A stretch of DNA of 64,000 nt, taken from Aspidiotus rigidus (Eukaryota; Arthropoda; Insecta; Hemiptera; Diaspididae). The stretch covers positions 16,280,501 to 16,344,500 of the forward strand of contig JAVHKY010000025.1 of assembly GCA_035079385.1 (NCBI GenBank), written 5' to 3'. The stretch's first letter is position 1, and each line of letters starts with the position of its first letter. The notes below the pieces were generated by a model. It searched no databases. It had not been told where the DNA came from and saw only the letters and a list, made by a program, of their open reading frames with translations. Both the position numbers and the translations under genes were made by a program. This document shows, one piece after another, positions 1-11,067 of this stretch.

Positions 1-260
1 ATACCATTAAATATAGACCAAGGAGGAGGTAAAATCGCAAAATAAGATGGCGGAAATTTTTGAAGTCTCACGTTTTGAGAACGCCATTTTCAACGAGCAG
101 GGGTAGAAAGAAAACTCGAAAATTTTCAAATTATTCAAGTAGAGGCATCAGTAAATATAAAAGGCATATCAAAAAAGTTAAACTGTTGATCTACGTGTGT
201 GAAAAGGAAAGGGTCTAAGAAACATTCCAACCATCAAGCTTACAAAAGTTTGACCAAGGT
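1..260 (+). repeat. Direct repeat, copy 1 of 2
   Basis: This stretch recurs at 699-969 with roughly 85-90% identity by eye. Shared words include ATAGACCAAGGAGGA, TTCAACGAGCAGGGGTAG, GGCATATCAAAAAAGTT and AGTTTGACCAAGGT. The copies are offset by 698 bp, so this could be the edge of a tandem array with a ~700 bp unit that begins outside the window. No coding potential is seen. Confidence 0.85.
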
Positions 261-698
261 ATTCCAGAAGAAGGACTGGCAGAAATTTCGATTTTTGTGG
301 TGTTCTCATAAAAAAGGAAAACTTTGAAAAATTTCGACCTTTGAAATGGGGTAGACGGGAAGGGAGAAACCTGGAAAATGTTGACTTCATGCTACATACC
401 TCAAAAGGAGGACTTGAAAGAATTTCGATTTCCGAGCTTTCAAACACTAGGCGGGGGGCAACGTGTAGACAAATTTCGATCTTAGAAATGGGTGTATGAA
501 AATGAAAGGAGGGGCGAAAGACTAGGAAATATTTCCACTTTAAGCCACAAATTTTAAACGGAAGACTTTTACACGAGGGGAGGAGGAGAAATGAAGAATA
601 ATTTTAACCCTTGAGCTATGGTGATGAGGAGGATCGAGCTCTTCGCCTATTAACTAGCTCCGAAGCTCGCTCTCTTTCGCTCTCTCGTGTCTAAAGAG
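261..698. repeat. Spacer with diverged GGACTTGGAAAAATTTCGA-type units
   Basis: Between the two direct-repeat copies the sequence keeps returning to words such as AGGACT, GAAATTTCGA and GAGCTTT. These are diverged versions of the 45 bp unit seen cleanly at 62 kb. There is a short CTCTTTCGCTCTCTCG pyrimidine stretch near 671-687. No gene is seen. Confidence 0.5.
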
Positions 699-969
699 AT
701 ACCATTATTAATAATATAGACCAAGGAGGAAAAATCGTAAAATAAGGTAGGGAAAATTTTTCAAGTCTGACGTTTTGAGAGCACCATTTTCAACGAGCAG
801 GGGTAGAAAGAAAACTCGTGAATTTTCAAATTATTCAAGTAGAAGCCTCAGTAAATAATATACTCGTAAAAGGCATATCAAAAAAGTTCAACTGTTGATC
901 TACGTGTATGAAGAGGAAAGGGTCTAAGAATCATTCTAACCATCCAGCTTGCAAAAGTTTGACCAAGGT
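699..969 (+). repeat. Direct repeat, copy 2 of 2
   Basis: Second copy of the 1-260 repeat, with small indels (an extra AATAATATACTCG near 853) and scattered substitutions. It stops at the shared AGTTTGACCAAGGT, after which the copies diverge. Confidence 0.85.
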
Positions 970-2606
970 GGTGGTCTGCGAATAACGATTATCTATAGCT
1001 AGCTATACAATCATATGAGAGGTGAGTTCGAAAAAAATCCGATCATGAAGCAATATTCATCAGAAAGAGGATGTAATCGATCCTCCCAGGATATGACGTA
1101 CGATGGTTATGCCTTTTTCTCTTCCCACAATATGCTTAGGCTAACGAACTGGGTCAGCTACGTTCAGGCTAGAAGGTGTACGTCCGTACAAACGCAATTT
1201 CAGGAAATAAGGGTAGGGCTCAGCAAAGATATGGAACATGGAGTAGGTACGACATGAGGCGTTGGTGAGCAGCTCGCGCTCGGCACATCGCACAATTTTG
1301 ATGCAGCATCTTGCCGAGTACCCGTGGTTCTAACTCTGTTTTCATTAGGCGATGGTACTGGTCCTCCTAGGTAGCTTGACGGTCATTCGACGATAACGGT
1401 TTCCGTAGTTAAATGCTAATGCCCTCTCTTCAAAATTCGTCATAACAATTCAGAAATATCTCGAATTTTCACTCAACTCGCAACTACGGTACGCTTTTCT
1501 ACAAATAATTACGCCATCAGCCTACCTGCGAGCGCGTTCTATCCACCAAAAAGCTCATTACACCTGAAGATTATATACAGTATACATCTCCTTGCGACGA
1601 AAGAATATGAATCCGCTATATTTATAGTTATTGTAGAAAAATTAGAATATAAAATGGAAAAGTGAAATTATACAATGGCGTACTTCAACCGAGATTAAAC
1701 GTATTAAGAAAACTGCCATCGTCGTGCAGGAGAAATGGGAAAATTTCGAACGTGTATCGCGTTCGCCAACCGAAATTCAACAGTACTTTTTACTACCTTC
1801 GTCGTCGTAAAGATGAAAATATTTTTAGCTTAGCAAGCGCACACAGAGTGTACACGTAATATACAATTTCTATATTATTTTCGTCCCCCTCCTCCCTCAC
1901 CTCCACCGCACCTGACGCTTTTGAAGAATGTGGATGAGTACTACACAACAACTGTACATGTTGATGACAAAAATAAGGTTTCCTTCTCCGCTTCTCTCGC
2001 CGCAGCACTATCTCGCAAGTCGAAAAACATCTTGAACATTTTTTTTTTTTCGACAACTCGCACTAAAAACTTCGCTAATAATGATGACACACTCGTTTTC
2101 AGACGCCATAATATTTTTAATTAAAAACTAAACATAAAATCCGACTCTTTATTTTTATAAGAAGGTACGAATATAATACGGGGGAAAAGCGAATAACGGG
2201 TCACGCGGACCTAAGACCGCTTTATTTGTAGAATACTAACGAGGCTATTCGAGCGAAAGAGAGCGCGCTTAACGAAATTAGGCGAATATGCTGGCTCACA
2301 CTCGAATGATACTTAAGTTAAAATTACTACCGCACGTAAGCCGCAAATGAATTGAGTATACTGATTTTTATCAAACAGGTTGTACAACAACGCGGCAGTG
2401 GTGTAGAGCTAGGGTGCTAACGAGGAAGCGTTCGAACGAAAATATTGACGTTCGATGAGTGCTCGAAAAAAAAAAAAAAAGGCTCGACAAAGAAAACAAT
2501 GAGTTCGGCACATTTTTCATAAGGCGCTACGCTGCTGCGTTCCGGGTCATAATTCTATAAATTGACAATATTTTCTTGGCCTTAGTGCGTTTCATAACCT
2601 TTGCAG
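970..2606. other. Gene-free stretch, nothing recognised
   Basis: Short open frames occur on both strands (for example 1015-1257 plus and 1793-2056 minus), but none has recognisable domains and overlapping frames are open on both strands. The stretch contains a T12 tract near 2040 and an A15 tract near 2467. If the exon proposed at 2607 is real, this would be intron of the same gene. Confidence 0.4.
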
Positions 2607-2687
2607 GGTTCAAAGTACGCTGAATCTGTAATTGCACCTCTCAGAGAAATATCTCCGCAGGCTGGCCTCGTGAAAACATACAGTTGA
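2607..2687 (+). CDS. Candidate 3'-terminal coding exon, unknown protein
   Basis: A 3' splice acceptor (AACCTTTGCAG, ending at 2606) is followed by an open frame of 26 codons ending in TGA at 2685-2687. The peptide begins GSKYAESVIAPLR and ends GLVKTYS; it is polar with mixed charge, unlike the repeat-derived frames around it. A polyadenylation signal AATAAA overlaps the stop region (2688-2693) and another lies at 2722-2727. That order (acceptor, short frame, stop, AATAAA) is what a last exon looks like. I cannot assign a family, the incoming reading phase is unknown, and no upstream exon was identified. A chance arrangement remains possible. Confidence 0.35.
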   Translation, partial: GSKYAESVIAPLREISPQAGLVKTYS

Positions 2688-2727
2688 AATAAAGAAACGA
2701 GAGATATAAAAAAAAGTGAACAATAAA
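2688..2727 (+). promoter_or_regulatory. Two AATAAA polyadenylation signals
   Basis: AATAAA occurs at 2688-2693 and 2722-2727, directly after the stop codon of the candidate terminal exon at 2607-2687. In AT-rich DNA this motif is common by chance, so its value rests on its position. Confidence 0.35.
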
Positions 2728-3084
2728 TTGTAAGAGAGAATTGCTTTTTATGGACAACAAATTTCAGTAAGAATATGACCAAACGATGTGAGAAGAAATT
2801 TATGGCCAAAACAGCAACTGAAACCTCCTCTTTGCTAATGGTGTAATATACAAGTTAATAAGGAATCCTATTTTCTTGAGAGAGGGAAGACGGGTGGTAA
2901 CTTCTACGTTACATATTCAAAATGAGGGTCAATAATGATGTTTATGGAGAGAAAATCTTTCATCCTTAAATTTAATACCATAATAAAATATCCATACCAC
3001 CCTCCTTAATGAGTTACACTCTCTTTCAGTTGCCTCCTTTGGAGCTCTATTTTAAATAATCATATACATAAGACTCAAAATTTT

Positions 3085-3475
3085 GTATTGTGGGACTTAG
3101 AGATATTTTCATAAGTGGACTTGTACAATTTTTCATTTTCAATTCTTGGACTTTGAAATATTTTCAACGGTTGGACTTGGAATTATTTTCAAATTATGGG
3201 ACTTCGAAATATTTTCAAGTGTTGGACTTTAAAATATTTTCAACTGTGGGACACAATCAAAAATAAAAAATTTTACAAGTTCAAGAAGTATGAAAATATT
3301 TCAAAGTCCCACAATTTGAAAATAATTCCAAGTCCAACAGTTGAAAATATTTCAAAGTTCAACACTCGAAAATATTTGCAAATCCGACAATCGAAAATAT
3401 TTCCAAGTCCGACAATCGAAAATGAATAATTTTACAAGTCCAAGAAGTACAAAAATATTCTGAAGTCCCGCGGCA
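3085..3475. repeat. Inverted array of ~28 bp units (fold-back)
   Basis: The left arm (about 3085-3255) contains repeated units built on TTGGACTTGGAAATATTTTCAA. The right arm (about 3280-3475) contains the reverse complement, built on GAAAATATTTCCAAGTCC. The arms pair in the same unit order for about 170 bp, with only some 25-30 bp between them, so transcript or single-stranded DNA would form a long imperfect hairpin. The open frame 3196-3429 arises from the repeats and is not a gene. Confidence 0.85.
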
Positions 3476-4009
3476 TCACTCTTACTTGCCTCTTACTCCG
3501 AACATGGCAGTAAACTGACGCGTTACCCCATCCCGGTTACATGATATAAACTCGCATGCGTTTACAAGTGATGGATCCAAGGGCTGAGTGATGGATCCAA
3601 ACGCAAACCTTTCTGTCAACAGATACTCCCGCTACATTTCGATTACATTATTGTAGCAGTTACCAGTTACGCATTGCAAAGATCGCACAAAGAAGAATAC
3701 TTGATAACCAGCGGGGAATAGTATATTTCATGACAAGGTGCGAAAGCGACGTTTTGAGTGACGAGTTCCGTGTAGTTGCGACGCGAGTCGAAGACGAGCG
3801 GAGCAAGCCGAACGAGTCAATCGAGTCGCTTCGCTCCTTGTCTTGGAAGATTTTTTTTATAACGACGGCTACGAGTGTGCATTTTTTGTTTTGTCTGTGC
3901 GTTTTTTGTTTTGTCGTCAACTCGTCACCCGGTCGCCGTTGGCCCGTTGCACGCAATTTCTCCTGCTGCTAACATAGAGCATTATCACCCACTGTCGATA
4001 TGGAGCAAT
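3476..4009. other. Gene-free stretch
   Basis: No gene is seen. There are two short direct repeats: GTGATGGATCCAA near 3570 and 3589, and a ~20 bp motif around GTGCATTTTTTGTTTTGTC at 3874-3914. Frames open on both strands at 3660-3972 are mirror images of each other and have no recognisable domain. Confidence 0.4.
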
Positions 4010-4098
4010 GCGGCGCAGCTGGTAGTGCAATGGCTTGTAAAGTCAGGAGTGCGTGGTTTGAGCCCCGATCGCGGAGACAAAAAAAAATAATAAAGAGA
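4010..4098 (+). repeat. tRNA-like, SINE-like fragment
   Basis: A D-arm-like hairpin is visible: stem GCGC at 4013-4016 and GTGC at 4025-4028, with loop AGCTGGTA. An anticodon-arm-like hairpin follows (TGGC, TTGTAAA, GTCA; 4031-4045), and then a B-box-like GGTTTGAGCCC at 4055-4065. An A-rich tail begins at 4079. Read strictly, the anticodon position is GTA, and no intron is present. The T stem and acceptor stem pair poorly, so this is not a functional tRNA. A tRNA-derived head followed by an A-rich tail is the usual form of a SINE; a tRNA pseudogene is the alternative. Confidence 0.45.
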
Positions 4099-5336
4099 AA
4101 ATGGCCGTCGAGAATGGAGAGGGCAGAAAAGTGTGAATTCAGGGTGGTAATGTAGCAAGTGGGCGGTAAAATGAGAGAAGACGATAGAAAAGTAAATAGA
4201 CGACCTGCAAAGTAGATGAGTTCTCAAACAGCTACTTTCGCACCTAAAATCGACTAACAAAAAACGCACTTTTGTAGCAGGAGTTATAAAAAGGGTAGTT
4301 GCAACCAAGCGGTACTTCTGATTGCCTACCGTTTTTCAAAAACGCGCTTCTAGTCCATATTATGTATAGTCAAAGATTATGTGGCAACAAAAATGCCAAA
4401 CTGATGAGCGCCAAAGCTATGACGCTTGGCTCTGATGATACTAATAACTAGGAATTCTACCTGCGAGTTTAGTGCAACACTACCTACACAAATTGGTCTT
4501 GAGAACGCACATTCTTACATGTATAACTTTGGGGTTAAAATTTTCTTCAAGTCCCACACACCATTTTAATGACATTCATGGGAAAATAACATCTGGTAAT
4601 TGCTGATTTTATTCACACCCAAGCTCAGGATTTGTGACATCATTAGGAGGCTTGAATTAGGCCCCACAAGATTGGGTTTTCAGTTGATGGCTTCTACGCT
4701 TAAGAAATGTCATTTCTGAACACCGACTAGCTCAAAACTCTAATCCTATACAAAATGATGGTCCACTGTATCTCTTGTAGTTGGAGTATCACATTGGCAA
4801 TACACAGATCCAAAGAGAACTAGGAAGAACATTGAATCCAAAACTTGGGATTCAGAAGAATGAAAGAACAGGAACTCAAGGAATTTTGTCTTACACAATT
4901 TCAGCCCAGAGAGCTTTCTTCTACGTTGTCTCAAACATTGATATTTCTTTCTAACTTACAATTTTTCTAAGACAAAGAAGAAGGAAAAATAACTCATCAA
5001 AATTGATATCAACGACGCAAATGTTTTGAATAGAACTGCCATCATTTTTGCAGACATTTTTCAATGGGTCATTCTGGTAGAAGAATTGTTTGTATTCCGC
5101 ACGGTTGAGCTTAAGAGAATGTCCTACACACCCCTGTTGACCTTGTAGTCCAATTTTCTTTCTAGACTTACATTCATACGAGTCCTGGGATTTGAAGAAA
5201 TATCCACCTCGAATTTCACACGTGAATGTAAGGACTCGAGCAAAATTCCAACTACCAACTGATAATGTTTTGAGATCTGTTTAGTTGGTAGCAGAATACT
5301 CAAGAGGGAAACTGTTTTATAAAGATATTTCGAAAT
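4099..5336. other. Gene-free stretch, CpG-poor in part
   Basis: No gene or known element is recognised. The part from about 4360 to 5100 has noticeably fewer CG dinucleotides than its surroundings. Short open frames here (3985-4308 and 4746-4934, minus) carry no recognisable domain. Confidence 0.35.
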
Positions 5337-5455
5337 AATGTTCTGGCGGGGCCAAATAAATGAAGTTGATTTTTCATATCTTTTTATAATTGCTCGATCC
5401 AGCTACCATTCAAGACAAAATAATTTTTGATAGCGGTTAAAAACACAGTAAAGAC
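5337..5455 (+). repeat. Dispersed repeat, copy A (copy B at 34606)
   Basis: The segment starts AATGTTCTGGCGG and shares AATAAATGAAG, TTGCTCGATCCAG and TTTTGATAGC with 34606-34720 in the same orientation. The copies are diverged but collinear for about 115 bp. Confidence 0.75.
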
Positions 5456-5940
5456 GTCAACCAGCTCAAACCTCTTTGTAATTTCATCAACAGCCGTAAC
5501 GTCTGGTATACATATTCTAGGCTAACTAAACTTTCGGGGACTCACACGCTCCGCTCATTCACCCTCATTCTTAGTCTGGTGTAATAAGCTAACGGTTTTG
5601 AATCAAGTCAAGGTTTCCTTAGATATGTTTCAGGAGGGAAAAACCAACTCAGACTTCGACTTATTTTAGTTAGTAGGACTGTACAAGTACGTAACTTATA
5701 GATTTCCAATAGACTTGGTTTGGACTCGCAGATTCTTAATAGACGTCCGGGGCACCGGTGCCGGTAAAGACATTAAAATGAGGAAACCCAGTACCAAACT
5801 CGGGATTTTCCATTAGCAGATAAAGACATAGTAAAGACATCAACCAGTTCAAACCTCCTTAAATCTGCTTATGACGTCATCACCATCCGTAACGTCATTA
5901 ATTTGTGACGTCATCAGCTTTAATTTGCGTGTGACGTCAT
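5436..5940 (+). repeat. Local direct repeat with TGACGTCA cluster
   Basis: A word set (AGTAAAGAC, TCAACCAG, TCAAACCTC, CCGTAACGTC) occurs at about 5445-5510 and again at about 5829-5898. The second copy carries TGACGTCA octamers at about 5872, 5908 and 5931. This octamer is the canonical CREB/ATF site and recurs in repeats throughout the window. Confidence 0.7.
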
Positions 5941-6051
5941 CAACATACCTCCCTTTTTTATAGTTTGGATTAACAGGTTTCCGATTAAGTTACGCGTGTA
6001 CTGCAGGCTCATCATTATCATCGTAACGAACTCGCGGTGTTGAGTAGTCGC

Positions 6052-6609
6052 TCATCCAATCCATTGGTCGAGTGTTTTGAGATGGCTAATGATGCCTATT
6101 TTGGATGTGATTCGCCTTCTGGAGACGTCGCAGATAAAGCTCTTCCGAGTCCTCGTTCCTCCTACGTCTGGGCCTCGCTTTGTGAATGTTCCTTTGTTGG
6201 GAGAACAGTATTGGCACCATTCATTTCGATATTCTGCAATTTCTTCCTATTTGTCATGTATCAAAATATTCCTGGTGATAGCTCTTGACGTGCCCTTATA
6301 CCGTTTTCGCTGTACTCCCGCACTGCGCTTACACTTGAGCAGTTCACGGTACAGAACCTGCTTGAGCAGGCGATAGATGCCCAAGCAAGCGTAGATGGTT
6401 CCGCGTGATGAGGTATCCGATGGTTGGGCAGTCAATGTGCTCCAGGGTCTTGGTATTGGATACAAACTCGTACTAGTAGACAGCCATTATGTTCCGTAGA
6501 CTTCTTTGAAGGGATTCCTCTAAGGCCTTTATACTGCCCACGTCTCATTGCCATGAAGCAAGGCGGGCAGCAAGGTGGTCTTGAAAACGGCTATTTTTGT
6601 GTATGGCCG
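6052..6609 (-). mobile_element. LINE relic: end of reverse transcriptase ORF, decayed
   Basis: Reading the minus strand with frame changes gives, in order: LLPALLHGNETWAV (the LL-hydrophobic-YG-ETW region near the end of LINE reverse transcriptases); then a second frame with ESLQRSLRNIM and an in-frame stop; then LRLLGH, RLLKQVLYREL and QRKRYK; and finally a Cys-rich tail reading SKIGIISHLK before a TGA at 6052-6054. This order is that of the 3' end of non-LTR ORF2 proteins of the kind often annotated as craniofacial-development-protein-2-like. At least three frame shifts and several stops show it is dead. It is joined directly to an endonuclease fragment upstream. Confidence 0.85.
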
Positions 6610-6858
6610 CATCAGATTTCTATTTGTATTCTTAAATGCAAACTCTTCACCAGGCTGTCTTGGACCGTCTGTCTTTCCTCCGCACCAGTAAAACGTGTAA
6701 TTGGTTTCTCTAAAGGAGCCGCTTTCCGATATACTGGTTTCGCTTAGCGCGGCCACATAAATGTTCAGTCTGCTCAGCTTCATGTCCACTAGGGCCATCC
6801 TCCTCTCAGGCCTTCCACTTCTTGTTATATTCAGGAGCGTTCTTACATTCTAAGATGC
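6610..6858 (-). mobile_element. LINE relic: N-terminal endonuclease (APE-type) fragment
   Basis: The minus-strand frame reads *NVRTLLNITRSGRPERR, then LNIYVAALSETSISESG, then FRETNYTFYWCGG. This matches the first third of an apurinic-type endonuclease domain in LINE ORF2 proteins (WNVRTL, then IDIAALSET-like, then GYTFFWSG-like). The expected Trp before NVRTL is a TAG stop. The rest of the endonuclease and most of the reverse transcriptase are missing: the frame passes at about 6610 straight into the last part of the reverse transcriptase, so the copy carries a large internal deletion. Confidence 0.85.
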
Positions 6859-7300
6859 GATTCTTAACATCTTCCATGGGTGTGACGAAGTGCCTCTGAT
6901 GCAGACATCCGAGCATCGGGGTATTTTACCTCCGGAGTTTATATTTACATCCGCCGTGTCCGTGATGTGGGTGAGCTAGATGAGTATGACTTCGCGTGAG
7001 AGAGACGAGAAAGTCTGCGCAAAGTCTTTGCCCGCTGCTACAGCTTACTACAGCCCGTCCTTTGGCAAGGAGGTCCGCGATTACTAGGGCTGATGGCAGG
7101 CTTCTGTAGCAATATAGGCAGTAGCTCCACTAACTTGAGCTTGGTTCACCGCTGTTCTGACTGCCTGAGCCGTTACGCAGACCTTTTCCAGAATTGGATC
7201 TTTTACTTGCCCCAACTGAACCGCCCGTACACTTTTTGATTGGCAGATCTGGATTCCCGCCACTATCAGCTAGCACGACCCTCCACAAGGTTACTCAGTG
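6859..7300 (-). other. Possible 5' part of the LINE relic, not recognised
   Basis: Upstream of the endonuclease fragment on the minus strand, two stop-free stretches of about 55-60 codons exist (roughly 7275-7090 and 7085-6920), containing QVKDPILEKVC and LVSLTRSHTH. I do not recognise them. They could be the 5' end of the same element or unrelated DNA. Confidence 0.25.
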
Positions 7301-10300
7301 TGACAGGGGTATCACGTGTAGGCGAGTGCTGGGTAGAAGTGAAGAGGCTAAGTGATCTCTGTTGATCATGTGTTCGCAACACACTTCATTAAAGAGACTA
7401 AGCCTAGTATTGTCTAGTATGGGGGGGGGGGAAGGGCAACTTGGCTTCGCGGATTTCCAATAATGGCCTAATTCAAAGCTAGTACAGCCAAATATACTAT
7501 ATTTTCGGACAGGAGAACTCGGACTCACAAATTTCTGGATCAAATCGCGGGGACAAAGCATAGCAATCTAGTAATGCAGACTACTATTGATATAGCATAG
7601 TACGAGCCTAGCCATTCAACTCCTTTAGATTCAACTTTAGTACTCCAAATATACAACGAGCATGCCAAGCAAAAACGCCAATTTCACATTCCAAATTCTT
7701 GATTCGCGAGACATTAATCGGTCGTCTGACAACATGATAGTAAAGAGTGTAGTGAAATGATTGACCTGCAGGATGTACAGAGCCTGATAATTCTACATAT
7801 ATCAGGAGAAAACATTCCTCTTCATCTCTCGTGGATAAGGATTTTGCAATTTTACCAGCATGACTATAGAAATGAAATCTAATTTAAACCGCTTCACAAA
7901 AGAATGACTTCGGAAATTATACGCAGATTTTATTTCTTCTTCAACTCGTGCAAAAAATCGTAATTCTTAATCATACTAACCGCGCGATTATATGGTTCAG
8001 AGTATGTTCAAAACTGAGAAATACACATTCACCCTGTAAACGAAAGTTTCCTACGCGCTTATTTTAAAAGTATCGTAACGGCGGCGGCGTGCAAAGAAAA
8101 CAAATTTCCACCCTGACATGTAAAATGACTTTCACACTTTGAAAAAAGTTACCAAACTTATCCAATACGTTCACCAATAAATCTGTTTTACGAGCATTAT
8201 CTACTCGTGCCGCGAATAGGTGTTGGTTACTTTTGCGACGGCGGCGCTGGCTGATCGCGAAAAGAGGAGGAAAAAAAATTCGCGACGCTAATTCCGCATT
8301 TATCATAACATATTAAGATAAATACCGCAAATTTTACTGAGCGAGGCACCCGTGCTGAAAAGAGAGGTTGCGATGTCGAAAGATGCAAATGATTTCCACC
8401 CCCTTCCTTCCCCCATCATCATCCACAGCTTGTATACATCAGCATAACGTAAAGTAAACACTAAAATGCCTGTGTGTATAGAACAATACTGAAAGATACG
8501 GAATGATTCTTTATCTTCTCTCCTTTGAATTCAGCTTCGACGAACTTTGGTCATAATAATGCGCGGCAGGTGTTCGGACGAAAGTTTACGCTTCAAACAT
8601 TGAATCTATATCGAGGAAACAAGGAAGACGTTATGTAATGCGCGAACTTTTAAGCAGTAAAAGTTACGCACACGCAGCCCAATTAATCGTCTATATAACG
8701 GAATAATGGGGAAAATGTGGCCTCACCCCTTTCCCCGGTCGTCGTCTTTAATGTTTCCATTTCGCGCGCTTATTTTTGTAACCCGACCGCGGGAGTAGTA
8801 TAGATGCAATAAAAATGATTTTATTTATATTCTTCTTGTATAAACGCAATATATTTCTGATTGTTCGTCGTCGTGTTTGCCAAGTAATCACGTATAGTGC
8901 CGATTTGTTCTTTACGGCGAGAAATGTCGACTTGTTGCGCTTCGACTTTCGAAGATTTACCCGTTTCACTTTCATGCGCACACACACACACGAGCTAGGC
9001 GAAATGAAACGATACTGAATTTTGACGTTTGTCGTCCCGGCCAGGATCGCTATAAGTCATCCATCTTCTTTGGAGTGCAAATAAATAACACGATATACCC
9101 CCGTAAGTTACCATTATTGAGATTCCCTCGATGCGAACAATAAAAAGAGAGAAAAAAAAAATCCTCACGCTTGAGAGTTTTAAAATTATTATTTCGACGG
9201 AAAGTATATATTTCTGTTCGCGTCGTTCCAGGAAGTGAAAAAAGCCTATTGTAGACAATATTTTACCGCGGATTACGATAGGGAATATTTCTCGATCAAA
9301 TATCTCTACGCGGGATTAAAAATATTAGAATGCGACTAGTTTCCCGTGTTTACTGCTTCATACAGGAATCTGCGCGTGAAAAAGCATACAAAATAAATTA
9401 CCTATGGAGTTCCCCCTTCCAATTTGAGAGCGCTCTACTTTTCATGTTGACAGGTGACTTCCCCTCTTCAAATTATCTCTTGATGCTTCTGAACGACCCC
9501 AGCCCAAGGCCAGCTAGACAAAGTTTGAACATCACATTGAAGAGCCTAAACCGGAATGGCGAGAACATTTCGGCCATTCCGTGCTGGCCCGAACTTGAAA
9601 GTACGGCTAGGTACAATTTGTAAACGATAATGCACTTCATGCGACATTGTGTCTTCATTAAACTTTATTAAAGAGTTTAATAACTTTCGCGAGTCAACTA
9701 AATAGGGAATTAATTACGAAGAAAGGAAGAACAAGAAGAACACCATCTCATGTTACGAGTAATTACACTGACCCTATTAATTATTTATAGCGATGACGCT
9801 ATAAAAGTTTCCATTAATAGACTGGTTTATGACTGTGGCACGCTACTTTCCTCGTTGTTATCGCACAGCTTTTTGGTCGTTTTCTTCCTTTTTTAATTAG
9901 CCGCAGGTATTAACTTCCGTACGATCTGTTCGCGGTTTACGCGACGAATTTTCTGTTTAGTGCTTTTTCAGTCTTGTATATACTATGTATACCTAGTAGA
10001 GCGTATTGTATGCGAGTAAATCCTGCACTTGTTTTTAATGTACGTATCCTTTAAGCTGCTGCGAGCTTACGTAACACTCGGCTCAACTAACTGATATCAA
10101 TTTGATCAACTGGAAGTGGAATTTTGACTCTAATATGGGATCGTTTTTTTACAGTGATACTCATCTTCTGCTTTCGGTTTGAACTGGAAATTTAAAGCGG
10201 AAATTCTCTGAGTTTTTGATCAGATTTTGAAATTTGCAAAACTTCGAAAATTTCTCAAATGTAATTTATCCAAACCAAAAACTTGTAAGCCACGCGAGCA

Positions 10301-10958
10301 GCAAATTTTTTTACGCGAGGTATTTTTCGATTTCAGCGATGGATTACAATCGCGACCTGCCCCCCCCCCCTCCCTTCCCGTCACCAAACTTTTTCGAAGG
10401 GAATATTGATTCAAGTTAGTGTGAAGGCCCACCACGAAATAAATGAGTACAATCATGTTATGAAGACCAAATGAATGGAAGGCTCATTAAACTGAGGACG
10501 AATTTTTGTTGGGGTAGGTCGGTGGGATCACCAATATGAAACAGATTAATATGAACGCTTACCAGGAAGTAAAACAGTTCGTTTTGGGAAGACTAAATGA
10601 ACAGCGTTCATGAAAATTGTTTGGTATGAGTTTGAATAAGTTAGGATTAACGCTCGGATCTTTTCATGAAAACCACATAAACGGCGTTCGAGCGGCAAAA
10701 AGCGTTTATTTGGAACAATTGATAAAATTTTTATGACGCCAAATTTATTGATAACGGTGATCCAAAGGAAACAAAGTTAGTCAATCACCTAGCTTTTAAA
10801 GCAGTGAACACCGTCCCCGCACATTCCTTGCCCATGAACGAAATGAACATAAACGTGGTTCAGACAATCCTTAGTATGATAAAAACGATTGAATTGCGCT
10901 CAAAATGAGTCAAATTTCTTCCACCACCAAAAATATAACCATAAACAAAAAACGACTC
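7301..10958. other. Gene-free stretch, nothing recognised
   Basis: Short frames are open on opposite strands at the same places (for example 8748-9018), which argues against coding. Homopolymers G11 (7421-7431) and C11 (10360-10370) and a (CA)7 run near 8979-8991 are present. A GTAAGT lies near 9100 but I see no convincing exon beside it. CpG frequency is normal. Confidence 0.4.
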
Positions 10959-11067
10959 GATTAAAATTCGCGGATTCTTCATCAGAATTAAGGGGGGCGG
11001 GGGAGGCAGGGAATCTGTTTTATGGGGCACATATATGCGACAAGGGGACTTAGAATACCTTAGAAGG

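Noticed and set aside
4010..4098. Functional tRNA gene
   Set aside because: T stem and acceptor stem do not pair; the A-rich tail and poor fold point to a derived or dead copy.
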